DNA of 64,000 nt from Marinilabiliales bacterium (lineage in GTDB: Bacteria; Bacteroidota; Bacteroidia; Bacteroidales; PUMT01), in contig REEN01000057.1 of assembly GCA_007695015.1 (NCBI GenBank), forward strand, positions 1 through 64,000, read 5' to 3'. Shown here in pieces: positions 17,477 through 27,053 of the stretch. A model generated the notes under the pieces. That model was not told the DNA's origin, made no database searches, and was given only the letters and a program-made list of their open reading frames with translations. Numbering within the stretch: the first letter of the stretch is position 1; every line of letters begins with the position of its first letter. The position numbers were made by a program, and so were the translations under genes.

Positions 17477-19006
17477 TTAATACCATCTTGCTCCGATGCT
17501 CCATGATGCTCCTGCCATAATACCGATACTATTGAACAGGTCTCCCTTATCGGCAGCTAAAGCAACTGAAAACTCCAGATTATCTGTTCTCCCGGGCACC
17601 CACTTTGTTTCGAGCATGAAATACCATTGCTCCCGGGCAGGATTAAAAAAATAGTCCTCAGGATCATTGTCCGGATCGTAATAACCCCATGTCTGACCAA
17701 GGTTTAATCCCTGATAGGTGCCAAAATACTGAACATACGACGTTAACAGCCTGTATGATAAATTCCCGGAAATTTTTCCGTTAATGCCAAAATGGTGTGC
17801 AATATTCCTGTTACTGACAAAAAACTGCGAACTGTATGTCCTGGCACCGGGATCTGCCTTATTCAGCTGATAATCTGTCAAAAAGAACGGGGTTCCGAAA
17901 GACATCCCGTGGTAAGAGTGCCCGGAGCGATAAACACCGTTATTGTAGTAGTTGTCGCGCCCCCCGTAGGGAAATCCACAGTTTGGTTCTTCGCAGAATG
18001 GCGGGTGGTCGCGGGGACCGGGGTCCGGGAGGCCCGGACCGGACTGGTGTTTTGTATATAACAGCTCATAAAGAATGCCTGTTACATAACTGCCGGAAAA
18101 CGGATTGTTTATGCCCAGGCCCCAAAGCCCGTCAGCCTTATTCTTATAGGTCTGGCCCGAATGGTCCGTAAATATATGCTGGTAGTAGATATGCAGATCT
18201 GTTTCGCCAATGTCGGCCCTCAAACCCCAGTCCCATACTCCGGTATGAAAACCCAGGGCGTTTAACTGGTCACCTGTCGGTGCATCTTCATCACCACCTT
18301 TTGCCAAAGCAACCTTGATAAAATCAGAAAAACCTGATGGAAGAGGGCCATGTCTCTCCGATTCCCCTCCCCATATAGCCATATGTACAAGTCCGAGATA
18401 CAATTTCAACCCGGAATTGCCGCCGGTTTGCAGATAAGCTGATTTGTCATGGAAATAGGCGTTACTGGCAAACCTTTCCTTCTCCAGCCAGCCATGGGCA
18501 AAGTGCCCCTTGAACTCCAGCCACCCGAAAGAGTAGGGCACTTCCCGGAAATCGGGGACGTATGCCGAAACCCTGGGTACAGGCATGGCGTTACGGCTTA
18601 TTCCCATTGAGCCGGATGATAATTCACCGAAAGTGATGCCGTGGGTTGATACCATCCGCCCGGCGCTGAAGTACAGAAACCCGGCTTTGGCCTCAACATA
18701 TGCCTGGTGCAGATAGATCGCCGATCCTTCCGAGGCCCTGGCCACCAGATCAATGCCGCCTCCGATATCAAATATCTTTTCATCTCTGGCCCGCAGTTCG
18801 CTGGAAAGCATTGTCAGGGCATTGGCGCTGGCATCATCAAACATCCCAAAACGATTATGGGTGAGCCAGAAAGCCTGATTCCTTTCAGTGCCAACAGTTG
18901 AGAAAACACTGATCTCATTGTTAATCCTTTCACGCAGGCTTTGAGCAGTGAGACTGCAACAACCAAAAATTGTAACCACTAAAGAAATTATCTGCAAACG
19001 AATCAT
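17477..19006 (-). CDS. Wzi-like capsule/polysaccharide outer-membrane protein
   Basis: 509 residues with a signal peptide (IRLQIISLVVTIFGCCSLTAQS) and then a beta-rich body. Repeated aromatic-ended strands (YLHQAYVEAKAGFLYFSAGR, WLEFKGHFAHGWLE, MSFGTPFFLTDY) fit the capsule assembly Wzi family of Bacteroidota. Wzi of enteric bacteria is an outer-membrane barrel that helps to anchor capsule. ATG 19006 starts exactly at the signal peptide; the frame is open to 19162 but adds an unlikely leader. The gene lies between a glycosyltransferase and an O-antigen-ligase-like gene, all on the minus strand. A Pro/Gly/Cys-rich insert (about residues 350-385) is unusual. The family call is moderate to good. 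Confidence 0.75.
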   Translation of the reverse strand: MIRLQIISLVVTIFGCCSLTAQSLRERINNEISVFSTVGTERNQAFWLTHNRFGMFDDASANALTMLSSELRARDEKIFDIGGGIDLVARASEGSAIYLHQAYVEAKAGFLYFSAGRMVSTHGITFGELSSGSMGISRNAMPVPRVSAYVPDFREVPYSFGWLEFKGHFAHGWLEKERFASNAYFHDKSAYLQTGGNSGLKLYLGLVHMAIWGGESERHGPLPSGFSDFIKVALAKGGDEDAPTGDQLNALGFHTGVWDWGLRADIGETDLHIYYQHIFTDHSGQTYKNKADGLWGLGINNPFSGSYVTGILYELLYTKHQSGPGLPDPGPRDHPPFCEEPNCGFPYGGRDNYYNNGVYRSGHSYHGMSFGTPFFLTDYQLNKADPGARTYSSQFFVSNRNIAHHFGINGKISGNLSYRLLTSYVQYFGTYQGLNLGQTWGYYDPDNDPEDYFFNPAREQWYFMLETKWVPGRTDNLEFSVALAADKGDLFNSIGIMAGASWSIGARWY

Positions 19007-19175
19007 AAGGAACGATAAAATTACTAAAACATTTAATATAATCTCAAGCCGGTGAAATACTTCACAGTTTTCTTCGACACACAGGGCATATCCGGGCATT
19101 CCTGCAACATTGACAAGGGCAACAGCCAGTATGCCATAAGCCGCAGCATGCATCCGGGGCATAAACGGTAAATTA

Positions 19176-20024
19176 CTACAGCACTGTCCTGAACCTCTCA
19201 GGAATCTTAATGACCGGTTTTTCGCTTAACATCCCCGGTTTGTTTAGTGCAAAAAATGGCCGGAAAAGGCTCTGCCTCCTTCTCGCAGTCCTGAAGAACT
19301 CATCACCATCAATGGCAGTCTTTTTTGAGATCAGGTCGAAGAGCTGGTTCCTTCTGTCAAGATGCCCTGACCAGCCGGCTTTCAGAAGCGACTGGTCACC
19401 GGTTTTGTTCATGGAGATATTATGATCAACCATGCCAAAATGAAACAGGAACAAATTCGGATCGATATGGAAGTTCCTCCCTTTGACGCGGTGAAATCCC
19501 GAGCCCCATGTAAGCGGAATAGCAGCTACAACGGGTTTGGTGTACCTGGCCGATACATGTGCATAGCTTCTCTGTTCCAGAAAAGGCCGTTCAGGGTCAA
19601 TCGGCGGTTCAAGTCCGGTATGCTGCCCCACATCCAACCCCAGGGCCGAGAGGGAGGCTGATCGTAACGGCCGCTGAAGGTATGCAGCAAGTGTTTGATC
19701 CTGATTGGGGTCAACAACCAGGAATTCATCAATATCATGGGCAATTATGATATCATACCTGTGAAACAATGCCCTGGCAAGGTGTGAGACCAGCCTTGCA
19801 CGGTTACGGTCTCCCTGCGCCCTGCTGAATTTACGGTGGGGCAGTCTCAGCACATTTATGCTTCCATGCCGTTCAGGTAAAGGCTGATCATGTCCGTCCA
19901 GTATCAAAAACAGGTTTTCCGGGCCAAACTGCAGTCCGTAATAATCAATCCATTTATCGACAAAAAAACGATCGTTCCGTGCCATGGATATCACTCCGAT
20001 CTTTTTCTGGTTGCAGCTTGTCAT
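19176..20024 (-). CDS. Glycosyltransferase (family 2 / DUF23-like fold)
   Basis: 282-residue putative cytoplasmic glycosyltransferase. The N-terminus VISMARNDRFFVDKWIDYYG and the segment DIIIAHDIDEFLVVD (a D-x-D nucleotide-sugar/metal motif near residue 95) resemble the Glyco_tranf_2_4 group. FHRVKG and FLFHFGMVDH provide later conserved aromatic/His positions. No membrane segment is present. ATG 20024 is preferred over the TTG at 20033. The gene is divergent from the Stealth-family gene, with 69 bases between the starts, and is followed by the Wzi-like gene. Donor and acceptor sugars cannot be told from sequence. Confidence 0.75.
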   Translation of the reverse strand: MTSCNQKKIGVISMARNDRFFVDKWIDYYGLQFGPENLFLILDGHDQPLPERHGSINVLRLPHRKFSRAQGDRNRARLVSHLARALFHRYDIIIAHDIDEFLVVDPNQDQTLAAYLQRPLRSASLSALGLDVGQHTGLEPPIDPERPFLEQRSYAHVSARYTKPVVAAIPLTWGSGFHRVKGRNFHIDPNLFLFHFGMVDHNISMNKTGDQSLLKAGWSGHLDRRNQLFDLISKKTAIDGDEFFRTARRRQSLFRPFFALNKPGMLSEKPVIKIPERFRTVL

Positions 20025-20093
20025 ACGTGGCAAATTAATTCACGGCGAAATTGGTAAAATAAGCAAAAAAAGCCATACTTTTAAAAATAAAAA

Positions 20094-21113
20094 ATGCCGG
20101 CAAGCGCCAGTTCCGGAAAAAACCTCCCTGTTGATGTTGTTATTACCTGGGTTGATGGAAATGATCACAGGCTAATTGAAAAAATGGAGCCTTTTTTACA
20201 GGGGCAGGACCACCGGAATGATCCGGGCACCAATCTCACACGCTTTGCCTCTGTAAATGAAATCAGGTATTGTGTCTTATCCATCCTTACTTTCGCACCT
20301 TTTGTAAGAAACATCTTTATCGTCACCGACGGGCAGGACCCCAACCTCGATGAAGATATCAGGACATGGTTCCCCGAAAGGAGAGGTTCCATCAGGATCG
20401 TTGACCATTCTGAAATATTCAGGGATTTTGAAGAATATTTGCCGACTTTCAACTCCAGGTCGATAGAGTGCATGTTATGGAGGATTCCGGGCCTTTCCGA
20501 CAATTTTGTCTATTTCAATGATGACACCTTTTTAGTCAGGAAGATACGGCCTGAAGACTGGTTCATCGATAACAGGCCTGTTTTGCGCGGAAAATGGTTG
20601 CCAATACCCTTACCATGGTTCTTCTGGGATTTTATCAGGAAGACTGTAAATAAGTGCTTCCTGAACAATCCGGATTATCAGCCCAGGCCTTCCTTTCATC
20701 TGGGCCAGTGGCTTTCTGCTTCAATTCTCGGAATGAAGTACAGGTATTTCGTATACAGTCATACACCCCATGCGATCGACCGCAGGAGGGTTGAAAAATT
20801 TTTTTCCGGCAAAAAGGAATTGCTGGAGAAAAATATTGCATACCGGTTCCGAAATCACAAACAATTCATCTTTGCGGCATTGTCCGGTCATTTGGAGCTT
20901 CTTGATGGCAATGAGCAGATCACCAGTCCCGATCTGGCTTACCTCCAGCCGCTTAATCGCCCAAAAAACTATATTGACAAAAAGATCAGATTTTGCGAAA
21001 ATAACCCCCGCATAAAATTTCTGTGTGTTCAAAGCCTGGAGATGTGCAGAAAAGAGGATCAAAAGAAACTGTTTTCCTGGATGGAGACTCTCCTGCAACT
21101 GAATAAGGTTTAA
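20094..21113 (+). CDS. Stealth-family sugar-phosphate transferase
   Basis: 339-residue member of the Stealth family, hexose-1-phosphoryl transferases that build phosphodiester-linked capsular polymers. Conserved region 1 is seen as DVVITWVDGNDH at residues 14-25. Region 2 includes RFASVNEIRYCVLSI, FNSRSIECMLWRIPGLSDNF and YFNDDTFL (about residues 49-145). Region 3 appears as VYSHTPHAIDRR. No membrane segment is visible. The presence of this gene suggests that the local polysaccharide contains sugar-phosphate links. It stands divergent to the glycosyltransferase and converges on the PAP2 gene with a 14-base gap. Confidence 0.88.
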   Translation: MPASASSGKNLPVDVVITWVDGNDHRLIEKMEPFLQGQDHRNDPGTNLTRFASVNEIRYCVLSILTFAPFVRNIFIVTDGQDPNLDEDIRTWFPERRGSIRIVDHSEIFRDFEEYLPTFNSRSIECMLWRIPGLSDNFVYFNDDTFLVRKIRPEDWFIDNRPVLRGKWLPIPLPWFFWDFIRKTVNKCFLNNPDYQPRPSFHLGQWLSASILGMKYRYFVYSHTPHAIDRRRVEKFFSGKKELLEKNIAYRFRNHKQFIFAALSGHLELLDGNEQITSPDLAYLQPLNRPKNYIDKKIRFCENNPRIKFLCVQSLEMCRKEDQKKLFSWMETLLQLNKV

Positions 21114-21127
21114 TTCGCTGCGGCCCG

Positions 21128-22027
21128 TCAGAAATTCATTCTCAGGGAAGCTCCCTGCACCTTACCATTTGTAAAGGGTGTTAAGGTCAGATTATTATCA
21201 GGCGAATACGCAAGCTTTAAAGTCAGGCTCCCGATCCCGTAACCAATAAGAGACCCCATTACAATGTCAGATGTCCAGTGTGCATCCCTGTATAACCTGG
21301 CTAATGAGACGGCAGTTGCAAATCCATAGGCCCCGTAACTTAATTTGGGATACCTGCCTGCAAACACAGTCATAACTGACCATATACCAACCGCATGACC
21401 CGAAACGAAAGATTCGTGCCCTTTATCCCTTCTGAACGGATCACGCGGACTGTTGTAGGGACGGCGTCTTGAAACAGTGATTTTTGAAAGTTCGGAAAAG
21501 CCAAGACTTACCACCAGGGATTGGAAAGAAAGCAGCATGGTGTCATGAAAATACCTGTCCCCCGAAACGATGCTTATTCCATAGACTCCGGCAAATACAG
21601 GGAAAAAGTACTTCCTGTTGCCTGCGTCATTGAGAAAACTTATTGCAAAATGTTCTCCGGCATATATTCTCTCCTGCACAAGATCCCTGATGGACTGGTC
21701 CATAGCCAGTGTGGTTGCCAGAACACACAGAACAAAAATGTTTCTTGACAAACCCTCCTCGTCTGATCTGATGATCTCCAGTCCGGCATTGTATGGAATT
21801 AACAGAAAATTGGCAAAATACCTTCTTAACTGCAAACTGTCAGTTGATATTTCTCCGGCGCCTTCTTCAAAGAGGCTCAGTCCGCTTTCAATTATCATAC
21901 TGTCATGCAGAAGAGTCCCTGGTATATTGATCTGTCGCAATAGTACCCCGGCACCTGGATCTTTCCCATAGGCGTTAAAGAATGTGACAGTGAGCCCAAA
22001 AAATAGAATTGTCAGATAATTTCGCAT
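21128..22027 (-). CDS. PAP2-family phosphatase, membrane or periplasmic
   Basis: 299 residues. It carries an N-terminal signal peptide (MRNYLTILFFGLTVTFFNAYG), an extension of about 90 residues, and then the PAP2 acid-phosphatase signature in three parts: KITVSRRRP, ESFVSGHAVG and SLARLYRDAHWTSDI. This gives the KxxxxxxRP, SGH and SRxxxxxHxxxD pattern with its catalytic His, although the first Arg region reads LAR. Such enzymes dephosphorylate lipid carriers (undecaprenyl diphosphate), phosphatidates or lipid A. In this context a role in recycling the polysaccharide carrier lipid is plausible but inferred. A near-ideal promoter lies upstream. Confidence 0.85.
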   Translation of the reverse strand: MRNYLTILFFGLTVTFFNAYGKDPGAGVLLRQINIPGTLLHDSMIIESGLSLFEEGAGEISTDSLQLRRYFANFLLIPYNAGLEIIRSDEEGLSRNIFVLCVLATTLAMDQSIRDLVQERIYAGEHFAISFLNDAGNRKYFFPVFAGVYGISIVSGDRYFHDTMLLSFQSLVVSLGFSELSKITVSRRRPYNSPRDPFRRDKGHESFVSGHAVGIWSVMTVFAGRYPKLSYGAYGFATAVSLARLYRDAHWTSDIVMGSLIGYGIGSLTLKLAYSPDNNLTLTPFTNGKVQGASLRMNF

Positions 22028-22099
22028 AGACCAGTGCTTTTGTCAAATTCCCGGGATCGTCTATTATTTGCATCACCAGGTTAAGCTGCAGGCTCCGGG

Positions 22100-22131
22100 C
22101 AAAGTTAGTCCCCGAAATTCAATAATTCAAA
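22100..22131 (-). promoter_or_regulatory. Promoter of the PAP2 gene
   Basis: On the minus strand TTTG (22128-22131) and TAACTTTG (22100-22107) are separated by 20 bases, a full match to the Bacteroidota sigma-70-type promoter. The predicted leader is about 65 bases. Confidence 0.75.
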
Positions 22132-22261
22132 GGTGACCGGTAAAACATGTACCTATTTGTTATTATTTTCGTTATTTCTACTGCCACAAGCCGTGTGATA
22201 CAGAGCCGAAAAGTTTAATACAGTCAAATAGTGCACGAACAGAATACCAAGCTGCGCCTCT

Positions 22262-25200
22262 TTGAAAAATCTATTTATCAAAATACTGATCCTCTTCCTG
22301 CCGGCAGGTATGTGCGCCCAGGAGCTGTCGGGCCTGCGGGAGAGGGTGTTTAGAGCGGACAGCGATACTGTCATACTCGATACGGCCAGGATCGTCCCCG
22401 GCACGATTGAGCTGGCTGCGGAGCACGGACAACCGGTCAGCGACACCCTCTACACTGCCGATCCCCTGAACTCCAGGCTTGTTTTTGATGAAGGCTTCCC
22501 TTACCGGGGAAAAATCCTTGCGGCCAGGTACCGTGTTTTTACACTTGACCCGGCCATGACAGCAAGCAGAAAAGATACCGCCATGATAATTCCTGCAGGT
22601 CGCGACGATGAGTTCTCCCGCCTCCATCGTTACAGTCCCCCATCCATCCCCGCTGATCTGTGGAGGGAGGAGAGCCTGACACGCAGCGGCAGCATCTCCA
22701 GGGGAGTCAGTTTCGGCAACAACCAGGATGTGATAGTCAATTCGAACCTCAACCTGCAGCTATCCGGCAAACTTGACGACAACCTCAACATAGTCGCCAG
22801 CATCTCCGACCAGAACATTCCCCTGCAGCCGGAGGGTTATTCAATGCAGATCCATGAATTTGACAGGGTCTTCATACAGCTTTACAACGACAACCTGGCC
22901 CTTACCGCAGGTGATTTCGCGGTTAGCGGGGGCGGGGGCATCTTCCTGCCGCTTGAGAGAAAAGCACAGGGATTGCAGTTCTCGTCGGTCACTGAACCGG
23001 GTAGCGGACCCTTTACAGAGATAAGCAACTCTGCCACGGCGGCAATTGCCAGGGGACGTTATGCCCGTAACAGTTTTACCGGATCGGAAGGCAACCAGGG
23101 CCCCTACAAGCTTACCGGCAACAATAATGAACTCTTCATCATCGTACTGGCAGGGAGCGAAAGGGTGTTTGTTGACGGCCGCCTGCTGACAAGAGGTATC
23201 GACGGGCACTACGTGATAGACTACAACCTGGCAGAAATAACATTTACCTCGAACATGCCCATAACCAAAGACAGGCGCATTATTGTCGAGTTCGAATACT
23301 CCGACAGGAACTATTCCAGGTACATGCTTTCAAACAGTACCGCCCTGCAAACAGGAAACGGGAATTACTTCATCAACATCTACTCCGAGCATGATGCAAA
23401 GAACCAGCCCCTGCTGCAGGAACTTTCAGAAGAAGAGACTAAGCTGCTTGCATCGGTGGGCGACAGCCTGCACAGGGCATGGATCCCCAGGGTCGACAGT
23501 GTGGAGTTCAGGAACGATGTGGTCCTTTACGAAAAGACCGATACAATTGTAAACGGGGTAATGTACACCATCTACCGGCACTCTGTCGACCCGGAGAGGG
23601 CATTTTACAGGCCCGGCTTCTCCCGTGTAGGCGAGAACAGGGGCAATTACAGGCAGGTCAGGAGCGCTGCCAACGGCAGGGTATTTGAATGGACAGCCCC
23701 GGTAAACGGTGTTCCTTCGGGTACCCACGAACCGGTAACCCTGCTTGTCGCTCCCATGAAACAACAGGTGGTCAGCATTGGAGGATCGCACCGGCTGACC
23801 GGCAATACCGGTGCATCCTTCGAACTCGCCGTGAGCAATAACGACATGAACACTTTTTCTCAGCTTGACAATGAAGACAATACCGGGATGGCCTTCCGGA
23901 CCGCCATTGACAGGGCCGTGCCTCTCAGGGATGAGGGCCGTTCCCTGGCAGGAGGTATTGACTACGAATTTGCCGGAAGCAGTTTCAGTACTACTGAAAG
24001 ATACAAGCCCCCGGAATATGAAAGGGACTGGAACCTGATCGGCCTCCGTGGTGCGGCTGACGAGCATAAGGTGGGCTGGCACGCAGATTACTCGGGCAAC
24101 ATCAGCTATGCGCGCTATCGTGGAGAGCACCTGTCGCTGCCCGGACTCTATGCCGGGTGGCGCAATTCCCTTGATGCATTTGCCATGGCTGCCGGTTTTG
24201 AAGGCAATATGAGGCTGAGCTACCTCAACACGGCCACAACCGCCGACGCGACAGGCTTCATGAGGCACGAGACTGAGCTGGCCAGGCCCGTCTGGCGTCT
24301 TATAGTTGGTATCCGCAGCGAAGGTGAGGACAACAGGAGAGAAGAGAAGGGCGAAGACACACTCTTGCCGTCAAGCTTTAACTTTCACCAGCGTGAAGTC
24401 TTCCTGAAGAACCACGATACCGCAACGTTCCATTTCCGCACAGCCTACCGGGAAAGGGATGACAGGCTGCCGGCAGATGGCCGGATGGAACACTTTTCAC
24501 TGGCGAGGGAGGTGTCGGCAGGTTTTGTGGCTCTGCCGGCTGCAGGCAACAGGTTGTCGGCCGGAATAAACTATCGCACACTTGAAGTGGACAGCGATAA
24601 ATTCAGTGACGACCTGCCTGCGCCAACGACCCCGGTTAAAAGCAAGCCCGAAAACTCGCTCAATGGCAGGCTCGAAGCAGACCTGACGGGACTGGAAGGT
24701 GCGATAAGGGGTAACCTCTTCTATGAAACGGGATCGGGACTGGAGATGAAGAAAGATTACATGTTCATAGAGGTTGCAAGGGGCCAGGGCACTCATACAT
24801 GGACCGACTACAATGAGAACGGCATAAAGGAGCTCGACGAGTTCGAACCGGCCGCTTTTCCCGACCAGGCAAATTACATCAGGGTTATGGTGCCGACCGA
24901 CGATTTTGTGCGCATACGAAGCGGCCAGTTCAGCCAGACACTTCGCCTGGGTGCCCCGCCGTCATGGCAGGATGCAAACGGGGTCAGGAGAATTGTTTCG
25001 CTGTTTTCCAGCAATGCTGCCTACCAGACCGGTTATAAAACATCAGGTAGCGGACTCATTGGTACCTCCCCCTTTCATGCCGGACTGGCCGACAGCAACC
25101 TGCTAAATCTATCCTCATCGTTCAGGAACAACCTTTCTTTCCGGTCGCGCGACCGGAGGTTTGCCCTCGAGTACCTTCACCAGGATAACAGGTCGCGCAA

Positions 25201-25750
25201 CCTGCTGGTGAACGGACTGGAGTCAAGAAGCGACCGGTCAGACGCCCTGCACGGCCGTTACGAGCATTCTCCCATGGTCACTTACACGGGCAGGATTGAG
25301 TCCGGTACCAGGATATACGTTTCCGAATTTTTCCCCGGAAGGGATTTCGAAATAGAAGCAACATCGGCAAGGGCAGGCATATCGGTACAGCCCGGCCACC
25401 TGTTCCAGGCCTCGCTCAATATTGAACACCGGAAGCAGAACAACAGCCCTGGCAATGAAACGGCGGAGCATAAAAAACTGGGTGCAGGCTTAAGCTACAC
25501 CGTGCCGTCAAGGGGCAGCATCACAGCAGGCGCTGATTACTATTATATTGAATTCGACGGCAGGGTGAACACTCCACTTGCATGGGAAATGTTGGGGGGA
25601 CTAAGGCCGGGAAACAACCTTGTGCTGAATGTACAGTGGCAGCAGACCATTGCCGGCAATATGCAGCTTAGCCTCACATACAACGGAAGGACCTCTTCAG
25701 GAAGCAACTTCATCCATACCGGGGGTATGCAGGTAAGGGCCTATTTCTGA
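22262..25750 (+). CDS. Large outer-membrane beta-barrel protein of unknown function
   Basis: 1162 residues beginning with a signal peptide (LFIKILILFLPAGMCAQ). The start codon is TTG at 22262. The body is beta-rich, with repeated amphipathic strands and the blocks SGSISRGVSFGNNQDV, NLNLQLSGKLDDNLNI and QNIPLQPEG in residues 140-195. These resemble segments of the N-terminal half of SprA-type outer-membrane proteins, but the protein is half the length of SprA. Near residues 846-860 there is a calcium-loop-like DYNENGIKELDEFE. The C-terminus ends GGMQVRAYF, typical for an outer-membrane barrel. I recognise it as a Bacteroidota family without a known function. It is convergent with ald. Confidence 0.65.
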   Translation: MKNLFIKILILFLPAGMCAQELSGLRERVFRADSDTVILDTARIVPGTIELAAEHGQPVSDTLYTADPLNSRLVFDEGFPYRGKILAARYRVFTLDPAMTASRKDTAMIIPAGRDDEFSRLHRYSPPSIPADLWREESLTRSGSISRGVSFGNNQDVIVNSNLNLQLSGKLDDNLNIVASISDQNIPLQPEGYSMQIHEFDRVFIQLYNDNLALTAGDFAVSGGGGIFLPLERKAQGLQFSSVTEPGSGPFTEISNSATAAIARGRYARNSFTGSEGNQGPYKLTGNNNELFIIVLAGSERVFVDGRLLTRGIDGHYVIDYNLAEITFTSNMPITKDRRIIVEFEYSDRNYSRYMLSNSTALQTGNGNYFINIYSEHDAKNQPLLQELSEEETKLLASVGDSLHRAWIPRVDSVEFRNDVVLYEKTDTIVNGVMYTIYRHSVDPERAFYRPGFSRVGENRGNYRQVRSAANGRVFEWTAPVNGVPSGTHEPVTLLVAPMKQQVVSIGGSHRLTGNTGASFELAVSNNDMNTFSQLDNEDNTGMAFRTAIDRAVPLRDEGRSLAGGIDYEFAGSSFSTTERYKPPEYERDWNLIGLRGAADEHKVGWHADYSGNISYARYRGEHLSLPGLYAGWRNSLDAFAMAAGFEGNMRLSYLNTATTADATGFMRHETELARPVWRLIVGIRSEGEDNRREEKGEDTLLPSSFNFHQREVFLKNHDTATFHFRTAYRERDDRLPADGRMEHFSLAREVSAGFVALPAAGNRLSAGINYRTLEVDSDKFSDDLPAPTTPVKSKPENSLNGRLEADLTGLEGAIRGNLFYETGSGLEMKKDYMFIEVARGQGTHTWTDYNENGIKELDEFEPAAFPDQANYIRVMVPTDDFVRIRSGQFSQTLRLGAPPSWQDANGVRRIVSLFSSNAAYQTGYKTSGSGLIGTSPFHAGLADSNLLNLSSSFRNNLSFRSRDRRFALEYLHQDNRSRNLLVNGLESRSDRSDALHGRYEHSPMVTYTGRIESGTRIYVSEFFPGRDFEIEATSARAGISVQPGHLFQASLNIEHRKQNNSPGNETAEHKKLGAGLSYTVPSRGSITAGADYYYIEFDGRVNTPLAWEMLGGLRPGNNLVLNVQWQQTIAGNMQLSLTYNGRTSSGSNFIHTGGMQVRAYF

Positions 25751-25786
25751 TATGCCGCAGGTTCCGGTGCGAAGATATAGCCCGGG

Positions 25787-27010
25787 TCAGAAAGCGGCCA
25801 TCAGCAGGTCAATGTCCTTGCTCGGTATGTCAAACAAATTACCTATCAGTGAGTTTGTAAGCAGTCCGTTATAAATATAGACCCCTTTCCTGAGTCCGGG
25901 ACTCTCCAGCAGTGATTGCTTTATGCCTCCCGACTCCCCGATGGAAAGCAGCAGCGGTGCAAAGATGTTGCTCAGGGCTATGGTGGCCGTTCTGGCAACC
26001 CTTGAGGGTATATTGGGCACACAGTAATGTATAACGCCGTGCTTGACAAATACAGGCGATTTATGTGTCCTGCACTCCGAGGTCTCAATACATCCGCCCT
26101 GGTCAATGCTGAGGTCGACAATCACCGCACCCTTCTTCATCTCGCTCACCATCTCACCGGTAATAAAAAACCGCGGCCCCTCGGTGCCAAGGTGTATGGC
26201 GCCGATCACCACATCGGCGCTTCTGAGGGCTTTTGCAACAACCCGGGGGTGATAGATGGATGTGTAGAGCCTCTGTCCGAGAATGTCCTGCAACCGGCGC
26301 AGCCTGTCAACCGAGTGGTCAAACACCTTCACAAAGGCACCAAGTCCGGTTGCAGCCCTGGCGGCTGATTCGGCAGCTGTTCCCGCACCCAGGATAACCA
26401 CCTCGGTCGGAGTAATACCGGTTATTCCGCCAAGCATAACCCCCTTCCCCTTGTTCTGGTTGGAAAGGTATTCGGCAGCGATGAGTATTGATGCTCCCCC
26501 TGCGATCTCGCTCATCGAACGGATAACCGGAAAGGTGTCGTCGTTGTTGCGGAGATACTCGAAAGCTATGGCGGTAACCTTTTTTTTCATGAGCCTTTGA
26601 AAGTAATCCCTCTCCTGCATCATATGACGGAGTGATGAGATCAGAACCTGGCCTCCTTTCATCTGCTCAATCTCATCATTAACGGGAGGGGCAACCTTCA
26701 GGATCACATCACAGCGTGAGAAAATACCTGCGCGTTCTTCCACGATAAATCCCCCCCGTTCACTGTAATCGGTATCGGAGTAATTTGCGGCAGCAGCTGC
26801 GCCTTTCTCAATAAGCACCTGGTGGCCGTTGCCGGTAAGAATCTCAACTGCTTCAGGCGTAAGGGCCGTCCGGCTCTCATCCTCCTGTGTCTCCTTTGGA
26901 ATTCCTATTGCGAGCTGTTTGCGTTTTCTTCCTGTTTCCAGGACCTCTTCCTGGGGCATCAGGCTACCCTTGCCAAGGGCCCAGGAGTGGGAGAATTTCT
27001 GGTGCTGCAT
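25787..27010 (-). CDS. ald: Alanine dehydrogenase
   Basis: NAD-dependent interconversion of L-alanine and pyruvate with ammonia. The 407 residues contain the family N-terminal domain (IGIPKETQEDESRTALTPEAV, GHQVLIEKGAA), substrate-site residues in FEYLRNNDDTFPVIRSMSEIAG, and the nucleotide-binding fold EVVILGAGTAAESAA. PNIPSRVARTATIALSN is the characteristic C-terminal block. The N-terminal extension of about 35 residues (LMPQEEVLETGRKRKQ) is typical of the Bacteroidota branch, which also resembles the alpha subunit of transhydrogenase. There is no beta subunit or membrane part nearby, so Ald is favoured. It lies last in the minus-strand run, 136 bases after tsaE. Confidence 0.88.
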   Translation of the reverse strand: MQHQKFSHSWALGKGSLMPQEEVLETGRKRKQLAIGIPKETQEDESRTALTPEAVEILTGNGHQVLIEKGAAAAANYSDTDYSERGGFIVEERAGIFSRCDVILKVAPPVNDEIEQMKGGQVLISSLRHMMQERDYFQRLMKKKVTAIAFEYLRNNDDTFPVIRSMSEIAGGASILIAAEYLSNQNKGKGVMLGGITGITPTEVVILGAGTAAESAARAATGLGAFVKVFDHSVDRLRRLQDILGQRLYTSIYHPRVVAKALRSADVVIGAIHLGTEGPRFFITGEMVSEMKKGAVIVDLSIDQGGCIETSECRTHKSPVFVKHGVIHYCVPNIPSRVARTATIALSNIFAPLLLSIGESGGIKQSLLESPGLRKGVYIYNGLLTNSLIGNLFDIPSKDIDLLMAAF

Positions 27011-27036
27011 TCGTTGTATTTTGAGTAAACCCTGCC

Positions 27037-27053
27037 CCGGGGCTATGCCCCGG
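27037..27053 (-). other. GC-rich hairpin between tsaE and ald
   Basis: A perfect 7-bp stem, CCGGGGC with GCCCCGG around TAT, lies 27 bases before the ald start. It is followed by GGAGTATC on the plus strand, as in the gltX-leader hairpin at 6258-6278, which is followed by GAAGTATC. No T run follows, so it may be an attenuating structure, a boundary element or a dispersed palindrome. Confidence 0.4.

Noticed and set aside
23426-24268. Long minus-strand frame within the large outer-membrane gene
   Set aside because: It is antisense to a protein with a signal peptide and a continuous beta-barrel pattern; the antisense product shows no family features.
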